From: Variovorax beijingensis
GTDB taxonomy: Bacteria > Pseudomonadota > Gammaproteobacteria > Burkholderiales > Burkholderiaceae_C
Direction of reading: 5' to 3'
DNA length: 64,000 nt
NCBI RefSeq assembly: GCF_003951285.1
Contig: NZ_RXFQ01000024.1
Location: forward strand, 33,514-97,513
Part shown: positions 1-8,414 of the stretch, in pieces
How positions within the stretch are numbered: the stretch's first letter is position 1
How the letters are laid out: each line of letters opens with the position of its first letter
Program-made: the position numbers and the translations under genes
The notes under the pieces: model-generated
Databases searched by the model: none
What the model saw: the letters and a program-made list of their open reading frames with translations, nothing else
What the model was told of the DNA's origin: nothing

Positions 1-909
1 GGCTTGGAACGCGGCCAGTTCCACCGGCGTGGTCAGCGCTACTTCGGCGCCTTGCGAAGCCAGGCGTGACTTCAGCTCGGGTTGATTCAGCACCTTTGCT
101 GTCTCGGCGTGCAGCTTCTGCACAATGTCGACCGGCGTGCCGGCAGGTGCATACAGTGCGAACCAGGTATACGCGTCGAAGCCCTTGACACCGCTCTCGT
201 TCAACGTCGGCACCTCGGGCATGGCCTCGGTTCGTGCCGCGGTACTCGCAGCCAGTACCTTCAATCGTCCCGCCTTGACGTGCGGGATCACGACCGGACC
301 GAGCTCCATCATCATCTGGACCTGCCCCCCGAGGAGATCCGTCACCGCCGGACCGCTGCCGCGATAAGTGATCGGCACGACAAACAGGTTGGCCATGTTC
401 TTCAGCAACTCCATGTTGGTGTGTTGCGAGAACCCGTTTCCCGTCGACGCGTACGAGAATTTGCCAGGATCAGCCCGAACCTTCGCGAGAAAATCCTTCA
501 CGTTGTCGACGCCGAGGCTGGGGTGAACGACGAGGTAGCCGGGCATTTTCACAAGCCTGGCCACGGGAGCGAAGTCCTTTTCCGGGTCGTAGCGCAGTTT
601 TCGGAACATGCCTGGGGCCACCGACATCGGCCCGGTGGAGCCCACCACCAGCGTATAGCCGTCGGGGGCGGACTTCGCCGCTGCATCCACGCCGATGGTG
701 CCGCCTGCCCCGGCGCGGTTCTCCACCACGAATGGCTGCCCCAACGACCGCTGCAAGCCATCTGCCAGCGCCCGCGCGACATAGTCGTAGGGACCACCCG
801 GCGGAGCGGGCGCGATGATTTTCACAGGGCGGCTTGGCCACGTATCCGCGTTGGCGGCGACAGAAGTCGCTATTGCAGCGACTGCGGCAAGTATTCGAAA
901 GGCTTTCAT
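1..909 (-). CDS. Bug/TctC-family periplasmic tricarboxylate-type receptor (3' end cut by window)
   Basis: Solute-binding protein of the tripartite tricarboxylate transporter (TctC/Bug) family, which captures small carboxylates in the periplasm. The first 303 codons are visible; the C-terminus lies outside the window. The start ATG (907-909) opens a short signal peptide (MKAFRILAAVAAIATSVAAN), followed by the family pattern: WPSRPVKIIAPAPPGG, ENRAGAGGTIGVDAAAKSAPDGYT, and a late AAST..R....PEVPTLNESG block. It is the last visible gene of the molybdenum-hydroxylase operon, 46 nt after the CoxG-like gene, so it may capture that enzyme's substrate. No TctA/TctB membrane partners are present, the usual situation for the expanded Bug families of Burkholderiales. 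Ligand unknown. Confidence 0.9.
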   Translation of the reverse strand, partial: MKAFRILAAVAAIATSVAANADTWPSRPVKIIAPAPPGGPYDYVARALADGLQRSLGQPFVVENRAGAGGTIGVDAAAKSAPDGYTLVVGSTGPMSVAPGMFRKLRYDPEKDFAPVARLVKMPGYLVVHPSLGVDNVKDFLAKVRADPGKFSYASTGNGFSQHTNMELLKNMANLFVVPITYRGSGPAVTDLLGGQVQMMMELGPVVIPHVKAGRLKVLAASTAARTEAMPEVPTLNESGVKGFDAYTWFALYAPAGTPVDIVQKLHAETAKVLNQPELKSRLASQGAEVALTTPVELAAFQA

Positions 910-955
910 CCAGTGTCTCCTTCAGTAGCTTTTCATTTGAAGTAGCCAGCCGATC

Positions 956-1531
956 TCAGCGCAGAAGTACCCCGCCCAAGACGACCGCCGTGACTGCGGC
1001 TGCGGCGTACACCCACACGGGGACACCGCTGCTCCGCTTTGCGCTCGCAGGAGTTGCCGTGTCGGCCTCGGCAGTGATCGAAGGGCTCGGCGTGGGCACC
1101 ACCAGCTTGCGGAACGCCTCGAAGAAATCGTCGGACATCTTCCGCGCGACACTGTCGATGAGCCGCGAACCGATCTGCGCGAGCTTGCCGCCCACCTGTG
1201 CCTGGGCCGAATAGCGCAGCTCGGTTGCGCTGCCGACATCCAGCAGTTCGACAGTGGCCTGTCCCTTGCCGAACCCCACGGCACCGCCCTGCCCCTCGAA
1301 CACCATCACGCATGACTCCGGCGGCTGTGCCTGCGTCAGGCGCAAGTCGCCGTTGAATTTGGCCCGCAACGGACCGATGGCCGACACGACGACCACGCGG
1401 AAGAGCTCAGGCGAGACACGCTCGACCGACTCACAGCCGGGCAGGCAGCCCTTGAGGATCGCTGGATCGTTGAGAGCCGCCCAGACCTGATGGCGCGGGG
1501 CGGCGATGGATTGGCTTCCGGTGATTTGCAT
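956..1531 (-). CDS. CoxG-like SRPBCC protein with C-terminal membrane anchor
   Basis: 191-residue protein of the carbon-monoxide-dehydrogenase subunit G (CoxG) family, an SRPBCC/START-like ligand-binding fold. The N-terminus MQITGSQSIAAPRHQVW..L.DP..L..C.PGCE is the family hallmark. After about 145 residues comes a Pro/Ser/Thr/Ala linker and one hydrophobic helix (VPVWVYAAAAVTAVVLGGVL), as in CoxG proteins that tether their enzyme to the membrane. It follows the alpha/beta hydrolase by 8 nt and the three hydroxylase subunits, so it probably anchors or delivers substrate or quinone to that enzyme (inference). The start at 1531 was chosen because the conserved domain begins there; the frame stays open upstream but has no conserved sequence. 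Confidence 0.85.
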   Translation of the reverse strand: MQITGSQSIAAPRHQVWAALNDPAILKGCLPGCESVERVSPELFRVVVVSAIGPLRAKFNGDLRLTQAQPPESCVMVFEGQGGAVGFGKGQATVELLDVGSATELRYSAQAQVGGKLAQIGSRLIDSVARKMSDDFFEAFRKLVVPTPSPSITAEADTATPASAKRSSGVPVWVYAAAAVTAVVLGGVLLR

Positions 1532-1539
1532 GGCAGTCC

Positions 1540-2355
1540 TTAGGCGGTCAGAGAGTGCAGCCGGCGCGCCACGACGGCATTGAACGCAGCAGGCTGGTCG
1601 ACATTTGGAAGATGTCCGGCGCCTTCGATCACGTCGAAGGCCGAGCCGGAAACGAGTGATTGCAGGTGCCGCATAGCGTCCGGCAGGACACCGTCGTTCG
1701 CGCCGACTATCCATTGCGTGGGCGCCGCAATGCGGCCGACGCGCCCCAGGTAGTCCAGACCTTGCAAAGCGCGCGCGCAAGCGGCGAAACCACCGACGGA
1801 AGTGCCAGCGATCATCTCCTTCATCTCTCGTGCGACCTCTGGCCGGCGTTCGAGGAAGTCGGAACCGAACCAGCGTTCGGCAGTCGAGTCTGCGAGTGCG
1901 GCGGTGCCATGCTCTTGCGCCATCGCAATCCGCTCGTCCCAGGGAGCTGCAAATGCCGGTGGCGCATCCGCGCGGGCGTCGCAGACGATCAGGCTGGCGA
2001 CGCGATCCGGGTGAAGGATGCCGAGTCCGAGCGCCACCATTCCGCCCAGAGATACGCCGATGAAATGCGCCCGCGCGATGCCCAACTTGTCGAGCACGCG
2101 GATGTTGTCGGCGACCAGGTCGTCCAGACTGCATTCCAGAGGCGGCTCGTCCGAGGCACCATGGCCACGGGTGTCGATGCTCACGACGCGTAGCCCGAGC
2201 TCAAGCAACCTTTCGATCTGGCCGCGCCACATGTTTGTGGAAGCCAGGATGGAGTGTCCGAGCACGACCGCCGGAGCGCCGACAGGGCCGGCGGTGTGTA
2301 CCGCCAGCTTCCCTTGAAAGCCCTCGGCGGAAATAAGTGTGGATTCAAGTTGCAT
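1540..2355 (-). CDS. alpha/beta hydrolase, 3-oxoadipate enol-lactonase-like
   Basis: 271-residue alpha/beta-hydrolase-fold protein of the PcaD/enol-lactonase-like branch. A catalytic triad is visible: Ser102 in GVSLGG, Asp221 in GANDGVLPD and His248 in GAGHLPNVDQP; an oxyanion stretch VVLGHSILAS lies near residue 31. Its ATG overlaps the end of the molybdenum subunit gene by 11 nt, so the two are probably translationally coupled. It may hydrolyse a lactone or ester formed after hydroxylation of the operon's substrate (inference). The family is broad, so other ester or C-C hydrolase activities are possible. Confidence 0.85.
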   Translation of the reverse strand: MQLESTLISAEGFQGKLAVHTAGPVGAPAVVLGHSILASTNMWRGQIERLLELGLRVVSIDTRGHGASDEPPLECSLDDLVADNIRVLDKLGIARAHFIGVSLGGMVALGLGILHPDRVASLIVCDARADAPPAFAAPWDERIAMAQEHGTAALADSTAERWFGSDFLERRPEVAREMKEMIAGTSVGGFAACARALQGLDYLGRVGRIAAPTQWIVGANDGVLPDAMRHLQSLVSGSAFDVIEGAGHLPNVDQPAAFNAVVARRLHSLTA

Positions 2356-4759
2356 GGTTTTCTCCGGCTTTGCCGCTGTTGCGCTGCTCGATAACGGTCC
2401 AGATGGCCTGCGGCGTCATAGGCAGTGCGTCGATGGATGCGCCCATCGGCGCCAGCGCGTCGTTGACAGCCGCCGAGATCGCTGCGGCGCTGCCCAGGTA
2501 GCCGGCCTCGCCGGAACCTTTTTGGCCAAACTCCGTCAGCGGCGATGGTGTGCAGTGATCGACGATCGTCACGTTCGGCACCTCTTCCGCGCTGGGTAGC
2601 AGGTAGTCCATGAACGTGCCCGACAGCAGTTGCCCATCGTCGGAATAGGTGAATTTCTCCATCAGTGCAGCACCGAGGCCGTGCGCGACGCCGCCGTAGG
2701 TCATGCCATGAACGACGTCGGGGCTGATCATCACGCCACAGTCGTGGCCCACCGAATAACGGTGCAGCTTCACCTTGCCAGTCTGGGGATCGACGCTCGC
2801 GAGGACCACATGGCTCTCGAACGAATGGCAGGGGTACATCTGCACCCGGCCATCCTCGGTGGGCATCTTGCCGCCGGTGGGGACTTGCCACACGAACTTT
2901 TCCTGCAACCCTGGTTCCATGCCGGGCGGCAGCTGGTGGTACTTGCGATGAGCGATTTCGACCAGTTGCTCCCAGCCCAGGCGCCGCTGCGGTTCCTCCG
3001 CCACGAACACGGCACCGTCCTCATAAACCACTGACGAGAGCGGGACACCCAGATTGTGAGCAGCGATGGCAAGCACCTTCGCCTTGAGAATCTTCGCGGC
3101 GCCGGCTGCGGCCCCGCCAAGCATGATGGCCATGCGGCTTCCCACCGGACTGTTGGACGGCAGTGCACTCAGCGAGTCGGCATGCAGCACCCGGATGCTG
3201 TCGGGGTGGATCTGCAGGACTTCGCCCACCACCGTCGAAACCAGCGTTTCATGCGCCTGTCCCGAAGTGGAGGTCGCCATCAGCGCCGTGACCGCGCCCG
3301 ACAGATCGATGCGCACCAGGCAGGAATCCATCCACGTCGTGGTCTCGTTCTTCGGGTTGAACAGCGGCTCGAAAGAAGAGTTGCCCCCCGATGGCTCGAG
3401 GCAGGTAGACACGCCGATGCCTGCCAGCAGTCCCTGGCTGCGCAGCGCGTCGCGCTCGCGCTCCAGCTGCGCCATCGGGACAACGCCCAGGACCTTGTCC
3501 AGCACGGTAGCGTAGTCACCTGAGTCGTAGGTCGTTCCGCTCGGGATCAGGTAGGGGAACTCGTCCTTGCCAATCAGGTTGCGACGCCGCAATTCCACGG
3601 GGTCCAAGCCGAGGAAGCGGGCGACCTTTTCCAACCCGGTCTCGATGGCATAGTTGGTGGGCGCCTGACCGAAGCCACGGACTGCTTCCTGCGGCGTCTT
3701 GTTGGTCAGTACCGAGATCGCCTCGTACTCGACGCTTGCGATGCGATATGGGCCGACGATGGCACCCACCGGTTTCCCCAGCTGCAGCGGCGCCCGGCCG
3801 GAGTAGGCGCCGATGTCGTCAATGGCCCGCATCTTCATCGAATGGATGACGCCTTGCTCATCGAACGCCATCGTGACGTCGAAGGCACGGTCGGGGCCCT
3901 GCATGTCGCCGCCGCGCATATTCTCCAGTCGATCCTCGATCAGCCGCACGGGTTGCCCGAGCTTGCGCGCCAGGTAGCCGGCGAGCACGGCATGCTTGAT
4001 ACCGCGCTTGACGCCGTAGCTGCCGCCCACATCCACATCGAAGTGAACCCGCACGGCGTTTCCGGGCAGCTTGAGCGCCTTGGCCAGCTGATCGGGGAAC
4101 TTGGGCATCTGGATCGAGGCCCATACCTCGAGGATTTGCTGCGACTCGTTCCATTCGCAGGTGACACCGAAGGTCTCGATCGGCACGGTCGCGCTGCGCG
4201 CCCAGCGCACGCGGTAGCTGAGCGTATGGCGAGCCCGAGCAAAATCGTCCGCCACGGCTCCCCAGGTGAACTTGCGGCGGAAGATCGTGTTCGAGCCGAA
4301 CTTCGGATGCACGATGGGGGAGTCGGATTCGATCGCCCGCTCCATGTCGACGACTGCCGGCAGCGGGTCGTAATCGATGTGAACCAGTTCCGCAGCGTCC
4401 TCGGCGAGCGCACGCGTTTCCGCGACGACGGCAACCACCCACTCGCCGGCATAACGTGCCACGCCGGTGGCCAGTGGAAACCGTTCGACTTGAGGAGCAT
4501 CGACCCCCACCAACAGCGGCAGCGTCGCAGCGCAAAGCTCCTCGCCCGTGAGCACGGCATGCACGCCGGGGACGGCGAGCGCCGCACTCGACTCAATCTT
4601 TACTATGCGCGCACTCGCATAAGGACTGGCGATGATCGCCACATGAAGCGTGTCGTGACGCCTTACATCCGCTGCGAAATGCCCCTGACCCAGCACGAAT
4701 CGCCGATGCTCCACCGCGCGGCGGTGCTTGCCGATGTAACGGAATTGCGTTTCAGCCAT
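2345..4759 (-). CDS. molybdenum hydroxylase large (Mo-pterin) subunit, xanthine dehydrogenase family
   Basis: 804-residue molybdopterin-binding subunit of the xanthine dehydrogenase/aldehyde oxidase/CoxL superfamily, which hydroxylates aromatic heterocycles, aldehydes or similar carbons using water. It has the N-terminal 'hammerhead' domain (about residues 20-150), the Mo-binding core, the active-site loop A-V-R-G-F-G-Q (359-365) and the terminal catalytic Glu751 in GSGEAG. The AYRCSFR loop of true CO dehydrogenase is absent, so CO oxidation is not supported. Start chosen at MAETQFRYIG (4759), overlapping the 2Fe-2S subunit stop by 8 nt; an upstream in-frame ATG at 4768 is possible. Third gene of a medium-small-large subunit operon. 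Substrate not determinable. Confidence 0.9.
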   Translation of the reverse strand: MAETQFRYIGKHRRAVEHRRFVLGQGHFAADVRRHDTLHVAIIASPYASARIVKIESSAALAVPGVHAVLTGEELCAATLPLLVGVDAPQVERFPLATGVARYAGEWVVAVVAETRALAEDAAELVHIDYDPLPAVVDMERAIESDSPIVHPKFGSNTIFRRKFTWGAVADDFARARHTLSYRVRWARSATVPIETFGVTCEWNESQQILEVWASIQMPKFPDQLAKALKLPGNAVRVHFDVDVGGSYGVKRGIKHAVLAGYLARKLGQPVRLIEDRLENMRGGDMQGPDRAFDVTMAFDEQGVIHSMKMRAIDDIGAYSGRAPLQLGKPVGAIVGPYRIASVEYEAISVLTNKTPQEAVRGFGQAPTNYAIETGLEKVARFLGLDPVELRRRNLIGKDEFPYLIPSGTTYDSGDYATVLDKVLGVVPMAQLERERDALRSQGLLAGIGVSTCLEPSGGNSSFEPLFNPKNETTTWMDSCLVRIDLSGAVTALMATSTSGQAHETLVSTVVGEVLQIHPDSIRVLHADSLSALPSNSPVGSRMAIMLGGAAAGAAKILKAKVLAIAAHNLGVPLSSVVYEDGAVFVAEEPQRRLGWEQLVEIAHRKYHQLPPGMEPGLQEKFVWQVPTGGKMPTEDGRVQMYPCHSFESHVVLASVDPQTGKVKLHRYSVGHDCGVMISPDVVHGMTYGGVAHGLGAALMEKFTYSDDGQLLSGTFMDYLLPSAEEVPNVTIVDHCTPSPLTEFGQKGSGEAGYLGSAAAISAAVNDALAPMGASIDALPMTPQAIWTVIEQRNSGKAGENHAT

Positions 4760-5246
4760 GGGATGCATCCTGGGCCGTCGCATGAAGGACGGCATCGATG
4801 ATCTGTTTGTAGCCCGTGCAGCGGCACAGGTTGCCGCTGATTGCCTCACGCACCTGGGCCTCCGTGGGATGCGGAACCTTGTCGATCAGCGACTGGCAAG
4901 CGACCAGCATGCCCGGCGTGCAGTAGCCACATTGCAGCGCATGCTTCTCACAGAAGGCGTCCTGCAGCGGAGACAGCTTTCCCCGCTCCGGCGCCAGGCC
5001 TTCGACCGTAGTGACGGACGAACCGTCGGCCTGAACGGCGAACATGCAGCAGGAACGCACGGGCTCGCCATCAAACACCACGGTGCATGCACCGCAGACT
5101 CCGTGCTCGCAACCGACGTGCGTACCGGTCAGACCGAGTTCGTCGCGAAGGAAATCGACGAGCGTCATGCGAGGCTCGACGGCCCGCTGGTGCTCGCGGC
5201 CGTTGACCGCAATGCGGATGTTCACAAGTCTGTTCAGATCGTTCAT
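4752..5246 (-). CDS. molybdenum hydroxylase small [2Fe-2S] subunit
   Basis: 164-residue iron-sulfur subunit that carries electrons from the Mo centre to FAD. Two cluster domains are complete: a plant-ferredoxin-like N-terminal set Cys46, Cys51, Cys54 and Cys66 (GCEHGVCGACTVVFDG), and a C-terminal four-helix set Cys106, Cys109, Cys141 and Cys143 (CGYCTPGM and CRCTGY). Length is normal for CoxS-type subunits. It begins 2 nt after the FAD subunit gene and overlaps the Mo subunit start, so the three are made as one complex. Confidence 0.95.
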   Translation of the reverse strand: MNDLNRLVNIRIAVNGREHQRAVEPRMTLVDFLRDELGLTGTHVGCEHGVCGACTVVFDGEPVRSCCMFAVQADGSSVTTVEGLAPERGKLSPLQDAFCEKHALQCGYCTPGMLVACQSLIDKVPHPTEAQVREAISGNLCRCTGYKQIIDAVLHATAQDASHG

Positions 5247-5248
5247 GG

Positions 5249-6130
5249 TCAGTGGCTCGCACCGCGAGCGTTTTCGGCGGCCTTCAGCAGGACCCGCTCG
5301 CCCAGCACCGCCGCCAGGTGGCGGCGGAATGAGGCGGTGGCATGGATGTCGTCGCCCGGCTCGCAGCGCGAAGAGGCCGAGTGGGCGATCTCGCGCGCGG
5401 CCTGCGCGGTGATGCGATGGCCGACGAGTTGCGAAGCGAGTTCGGGAAACACCATCGGCGTGCCGTCCACGCCGCCAAAGCCGAGGACGACTCGTCGGCA
5501 GACACCGGCCTCATCGAGTTGCAGCTGACAGGCGGCCGATGCCATCGCAAAATCACCGTGCCTGATGCTGGTCTCGTCGAAGGCGCTGCCTATATGCGCG
5601 CCCTTCCAGACCGGCCAGTCGATGGCGACCAGGCACTCGGTCTCGGCAGTGGCGGTAAACATCGGGCCCTGGAAAAACTCCGCCGCATCCACGACGCGCA
5701 CGCCGTTCTGGCTGCGCAGGTGCAGCCGGGCTGCCAGCACGCCGGCCGCGAGCGGCAGTTCAGCGGAGGGATCGGCATGAACAAGGCTGCCGCCCACGGT
5801 GCCGCGATTGCGGGTCTGAATGTGGCCGACCCAGGCCAATGCTTGCGCGACCAGTGGCAGTCGCGATCGGAGACCTTGATCGTGCTCGATATCACGCTGG
5901 CGGGTGCAGGCGCCCATGCGGACGGCATCGGCGGCATTCTCCACACCTTTCAGCGCAGTCAGTCGGTTGATGTCCACCAGCACCGAAGGCCGGGCAAGAC
6001 GCATAGCCATCATCGGCACCAGGCTCTGGCCGCCTGCCACGAGCTTGGCGTCGGCGCCATGCTGCTGCAGGACCTCCAGCGCGTGAGATTCGCTCTCGGC
6101 GCGGATGTAGTCGAACGGGGCTGCTTTCAT
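5249..6130 (-). CDS. molybdenum hydroxylase medium (FAD) subunit
   Basis: 293-residue FAD-binding subunit (CoxM type), accepting electrons from the 2Fe-2S centres. The two pyrophosphate/FAD motifs are present: AGGQSLVPMM near residue 32 and TRNRGTVGGSLVHADPSAELP from about residue 110. It is the first gene of the minus-strand hydroxylase operon and is divergent from a LysR gene 110 nt away, whose product is the likely regulator. No Mo-cofactor insertion genes (CoxDEF- or XdhC-like) are seen next to it. Confidence 0.93.
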   Translation of the reverse strand: MKAAPFDYIRAESESHALEVLQQHGADAKLVAGGQSLVPMMAMRLARPSVLVDINRLTALKGVENAADAVRMGACTRQRDIEHDQGLRSRLPLVAQALAWVGHIQTRNRGTVGGSLVHADPSAELPLAAGVLAARLHLRSQNGVRVVDAAEFFQGPMFTATAETECLVAIDWPVWKGAHIGSAFDETSIRHGDFAMASAACQLQLDEAGVCRRVVLGFGGVDGTPMVFPELASQLVGHRITAQAAREIAHSASSRCEPGDDIHATASFRRHLAAVLGERVLLKAAENARGASH

Positions 6131-6177
6131 GGCTGCCGATCATCGACACGCGGGGCGATCACGGCAAAGGACGATTC

Positions 6178-6192
6178 TTCACGTGGCGTGAG
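6178..6192. promoter_or_regulatory. candidate operator dyad between hydroxylase operon and LysR gene
   Basis: Near-perfect dyad TTCACG-TGG-CGTGAG (5 of 6 pairs) in the 110-nt gap between the divergent FAD-subunit gene and the LysR gene, 48 nt upstream of the former. Its position suits an operator for both. A related TTCGCG-CGG-CGTGAG lies in the repeat at 45694 and a CTCATG-GAG-CATGAG in the repeat at 46670, so it may instead belong to a regulator shared with those loci. Function inferred from symmetry and position only. Confidence 0.35.
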
Positions 6193-6240
6193 CTAAAGTC
6201 ACTCGACTGCCGGAGCGCCTTTCGCCACAATGGGTAGGCC

Positions 6241-7227
6241 ATGATCAGAAAACTCCCGCCGTTGAATGCGGTACGTGCATTTGAAGCCGCGGCGAGACAC
6301 GTCAGCTTTACCAAGGCGGCCGAAGAACTCAGCGTCACTCACGGCGCGATCAGCCGGCAGGTGGCCTTGCTCGAGGATTGGTTCGGCCGCCCACTGTTCC
6401 GGCGGTCTTCGTCGCAGCTGACGCTCACCGACGCCGGTCGCAGCTATCTTCCCGAAGTCAGCGCCGCGCTGGACCGACTGGCCCTCGCCTCGATGTACAT
6501 GCTGCAGCAGCAGTCGCCGACCAGCCTACGCGTGAGCGCGCCACCCACCTTCACCATGCGTTGGCTCATTCCCCGCATGTCAGGCTTCCAGCGCCGCCGA
6601 CCGGACGTGGAAATCCGGCTCTCCACGTCGATGGAGCGGCCGAACTTCCAGGCCAACCTGTACGACGTAGCCATCCGGGGCGCCCATGAAGCCCCCTTGG
6701 ACTGCGGCGCGGTGCGGTTCATGTCGGAACACATCCTCCCTGTCTGCCACGTGGACGCGCTGAACGGAGGGGCACTGCTGGAGCCGAAGGACATCACGCG
6801 GTTCACGGCCATCAGCTATGCGACCGAACCCTATCCTTGGCAGGAGTGGCTGCAATCGGCTGGCGTTGCGGATCTGCGTCCTGCAAATACGCTGAAATTC
6901 GAGCAGATGTACTTCGCATTGCAGGCAGCCTGCGAGGGCCTCGGTATCGTGCTCGTGCCGCTGTTCCTGGTCCTCGACGACATCATCGCCGGCAAGTTGT
7001 GTGCACCCTTCGGCCCTTTGGGAATCAAGCGCCGCGACTATTACGCCAGTTTCCCCTCGGAATCGGACGCCTACCCGCTCATCGCTAAGTTCTGCGAGTG
7101 GCTCCAGCAGGAAGGGCGCGATACGGAGAGCTCCATCGAGGAATGGGCCCGGTCGCAGGGCTGGGACCTACAGACGCCCGCGCCTACGACTTTGCCTGAA
7201 CTTGCAGGCGGTACTGGGTCGGACTAA
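6241..7227 (+). CDS. LysR-family transcriptional regulator (GcvA-like)
   Basis: 328-residue LysR regulator. The N-terminal winged helix-turn-helix starts LPPLNAVRAFEAAARHVSFTKAAEELSVTHGAISRQVALLE (residues about 6-46; shown in parts: LPPLNAVRAFEAAARHVSF then TKAAEELSVTHGAISRQ). That wording is typical of the GcvA subgroup. A type-2 periplasmic-binding effector domain follows (about 95-300). It is divergent from the molybdenum-hydroxylase operon, which it probably controls. Its 3' end overlaps the convergent AraC gene by 44 nt, leaving no room for an ordinary terminator. Confidence 0.93.
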   Translation: MIRKLPPLNAVRAFEAAARHVSFTKAAEELSVTHGAISRQVALLEDWFGRPLFRRSSSQLTLTDAGRSYLPEVSAALDRLALASMYMLQQQSPTSLRVSAPPTFTMRWLIPRMSGFQRRRPDVEIRLSTSMERPNFQANLYDVAIRGAHEAPLDCGAVRFMSEHILPVCHVDALNGGALLEPKDITRFTAISYATEPYPWQEWLQSAGVADLRPANTLKFEQMYFALQAACEGLGIVLVPLFLVLDDIIAGKLCAPFGPLGIKRRDYYASFPSESDAYPLIAKFCEWLQQEGRDTESSIEEWARSQGWDLQTPAPTTLPELAGGTGSD

Positions 7228-8257
7228 GACCTGTCCACCTCCGGAAGGCCTTGCGAAAGTTCGCGGCTTCGGAAAAGCCTACGCGCTCGGCAATCTCGTC
7301 TATCGACAACGGAGAGTTTCTCAGTAGGCTCGCAGCGGTGGCTTGTCGAACCCCATCGACGATGGCCTGGAAGCCAAGCCCGTCCTCGGCCAGTCGCCGG
7401 TGCATGGTCCGCACCGACAGCCCGAGCGATCGAGCTACCGCATCGGCATTCGATATCCTGCCTTGGTTGCTGAGACAAACGGCGCGGATCTGATCCACGA
7501 GCCCTCCGCCCCCGGACTGGGTCCTCATGATCTGGTCGCAAAAGCTCGCGCACAGTTTGGCCGTTGCCGGATTCGCGCCGGGACACGCCATGCGCAGCAC
7601 GGCGGCATCGAATTCCCATTCGATACGTGGAGCGTCGAAGTGCACTGGACATCCGAACATGCGCTCATAAGCAGCGGCGTGCGCTGGACGCGGATAGGGC
7701 AGGCGCAGGCGCCGCGAAGGAAACGGTGCCGCGAGGATGTTGGTCGCGAGTTGGAGCATCGAGGCGAGCCAGAACTCGGTGGCCAACGGCAGCACCGGAC
7801 CCAGCGAGAGAACGTCGGCTCCTTCGAGCAGTGCGGTATCGCCCAGCAGACGAAAGCGCTTGTGGACCACCGGTCCCGCCAGCTTTAGGTACTTCATGCC
7901 AAGCACCACTGCGTCGCCAAAGGCTGCACTACTGGTCAGCGCGTAGCCGTACACACCGAAGTCACTGAGGCGCTGCCGCGCGCCAGCACGCAGGCCGACG
8001 TCGGGCAGGCTGGCCATTCGCTGTGCGTTGCGGAAGATGGTGATCTTCTGTCGATGCGACATGCGCACTTCGGGGTCGACCAACTGCCCCGCTTCCAGCC
8101 CCGATCCGCCGAGCACCACCTCGGCGCTCACGCCCTGGCCAGCCATTTCGGCCAGGAGCGCCCCCAGGCCCAGCACCGAGTGCACAGGTGCCTCCAACTC
8201 CATCCCATAGCTGCCTACCAGTTCGAAGCCGGCGGACTGCGGCTGACACCGTTGCAT
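7184..8257 (-). CDS. AraC-family transcriptional regulator with arabinose-binding-type N-terminal domain
   Basis: About 357 residues. The N-terminal two thirds resemble the ligand-binding domain found in OruR/ArgR-like AraC proteins (VLGG.GL...L.DPE....Q......NA...... GLR.G...... FGVYGYALTSSA). The C-terminal 100 residues hold the two-HTH AraC domain, with MHRRLAEDGLGFQAIVD and the signature IAERVGFSEAANFRKAFRRW. It is divergent from the ALDH-GMC pair at 8415, its likely target. The start is uncertain: ATG at 8257 was used, but TTG at 8269 and ATG at 8203 are in frame and no strong ribosome site decides between them. Confidence 0.88.
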   Translation of the reverse strand: MQRCQPQSAGFELVGSYGMELEAPVHSVLGLGALLAEMAGQGVSAEVVLGGSGLEAGQLVDPEVRMSHRQKITIFRNAQRMASLPDVGLRAGARQRLSDFGVYGYALTSSAAFGDAVVLGMKYLKLAGPVVHKRFRLLGDTALLEGADVLSLGPVLPLATEFWLASMLQLATNILAAPFPSRRLRLPYPRPAHAAAYERMFGCPVHFDAPRIEWEFDAAVLRMACPGANPATAKLCASFCDQIMRTQSGGGGLVDQIRAVCLSNQGRISNADAVARSLGLSVRTMHRRLAEDGLGFQAIVDGVRQATAASLLRNSPLSIDEIAERVGFSEAANFRKAFRRWTGLSPTQYRLQVQAKS

Positions 8258-8414
8258 TGAGCTTGGCAATTTATGACCTCTGTTGGCAGGATGGGACCTC
8301 GTTGAAGTCTCGCGTCATCCGTAGATTTCGTTCGCCCACGCGCCACTCCTGTCCCCACGACCCTGCGGCATGTGCGAGCGTCCACCTAACCGACGAATGA
8401 CCGGAGACACTTCC

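Noticed and set aside
2345..6130. CO dehydrogenase (coxMSL)
   Set aside because: Mo-subunit active loop is AVRGFGQ, not the AYRCSFR type of CO dehydrogenases, and coxDEF are absent.
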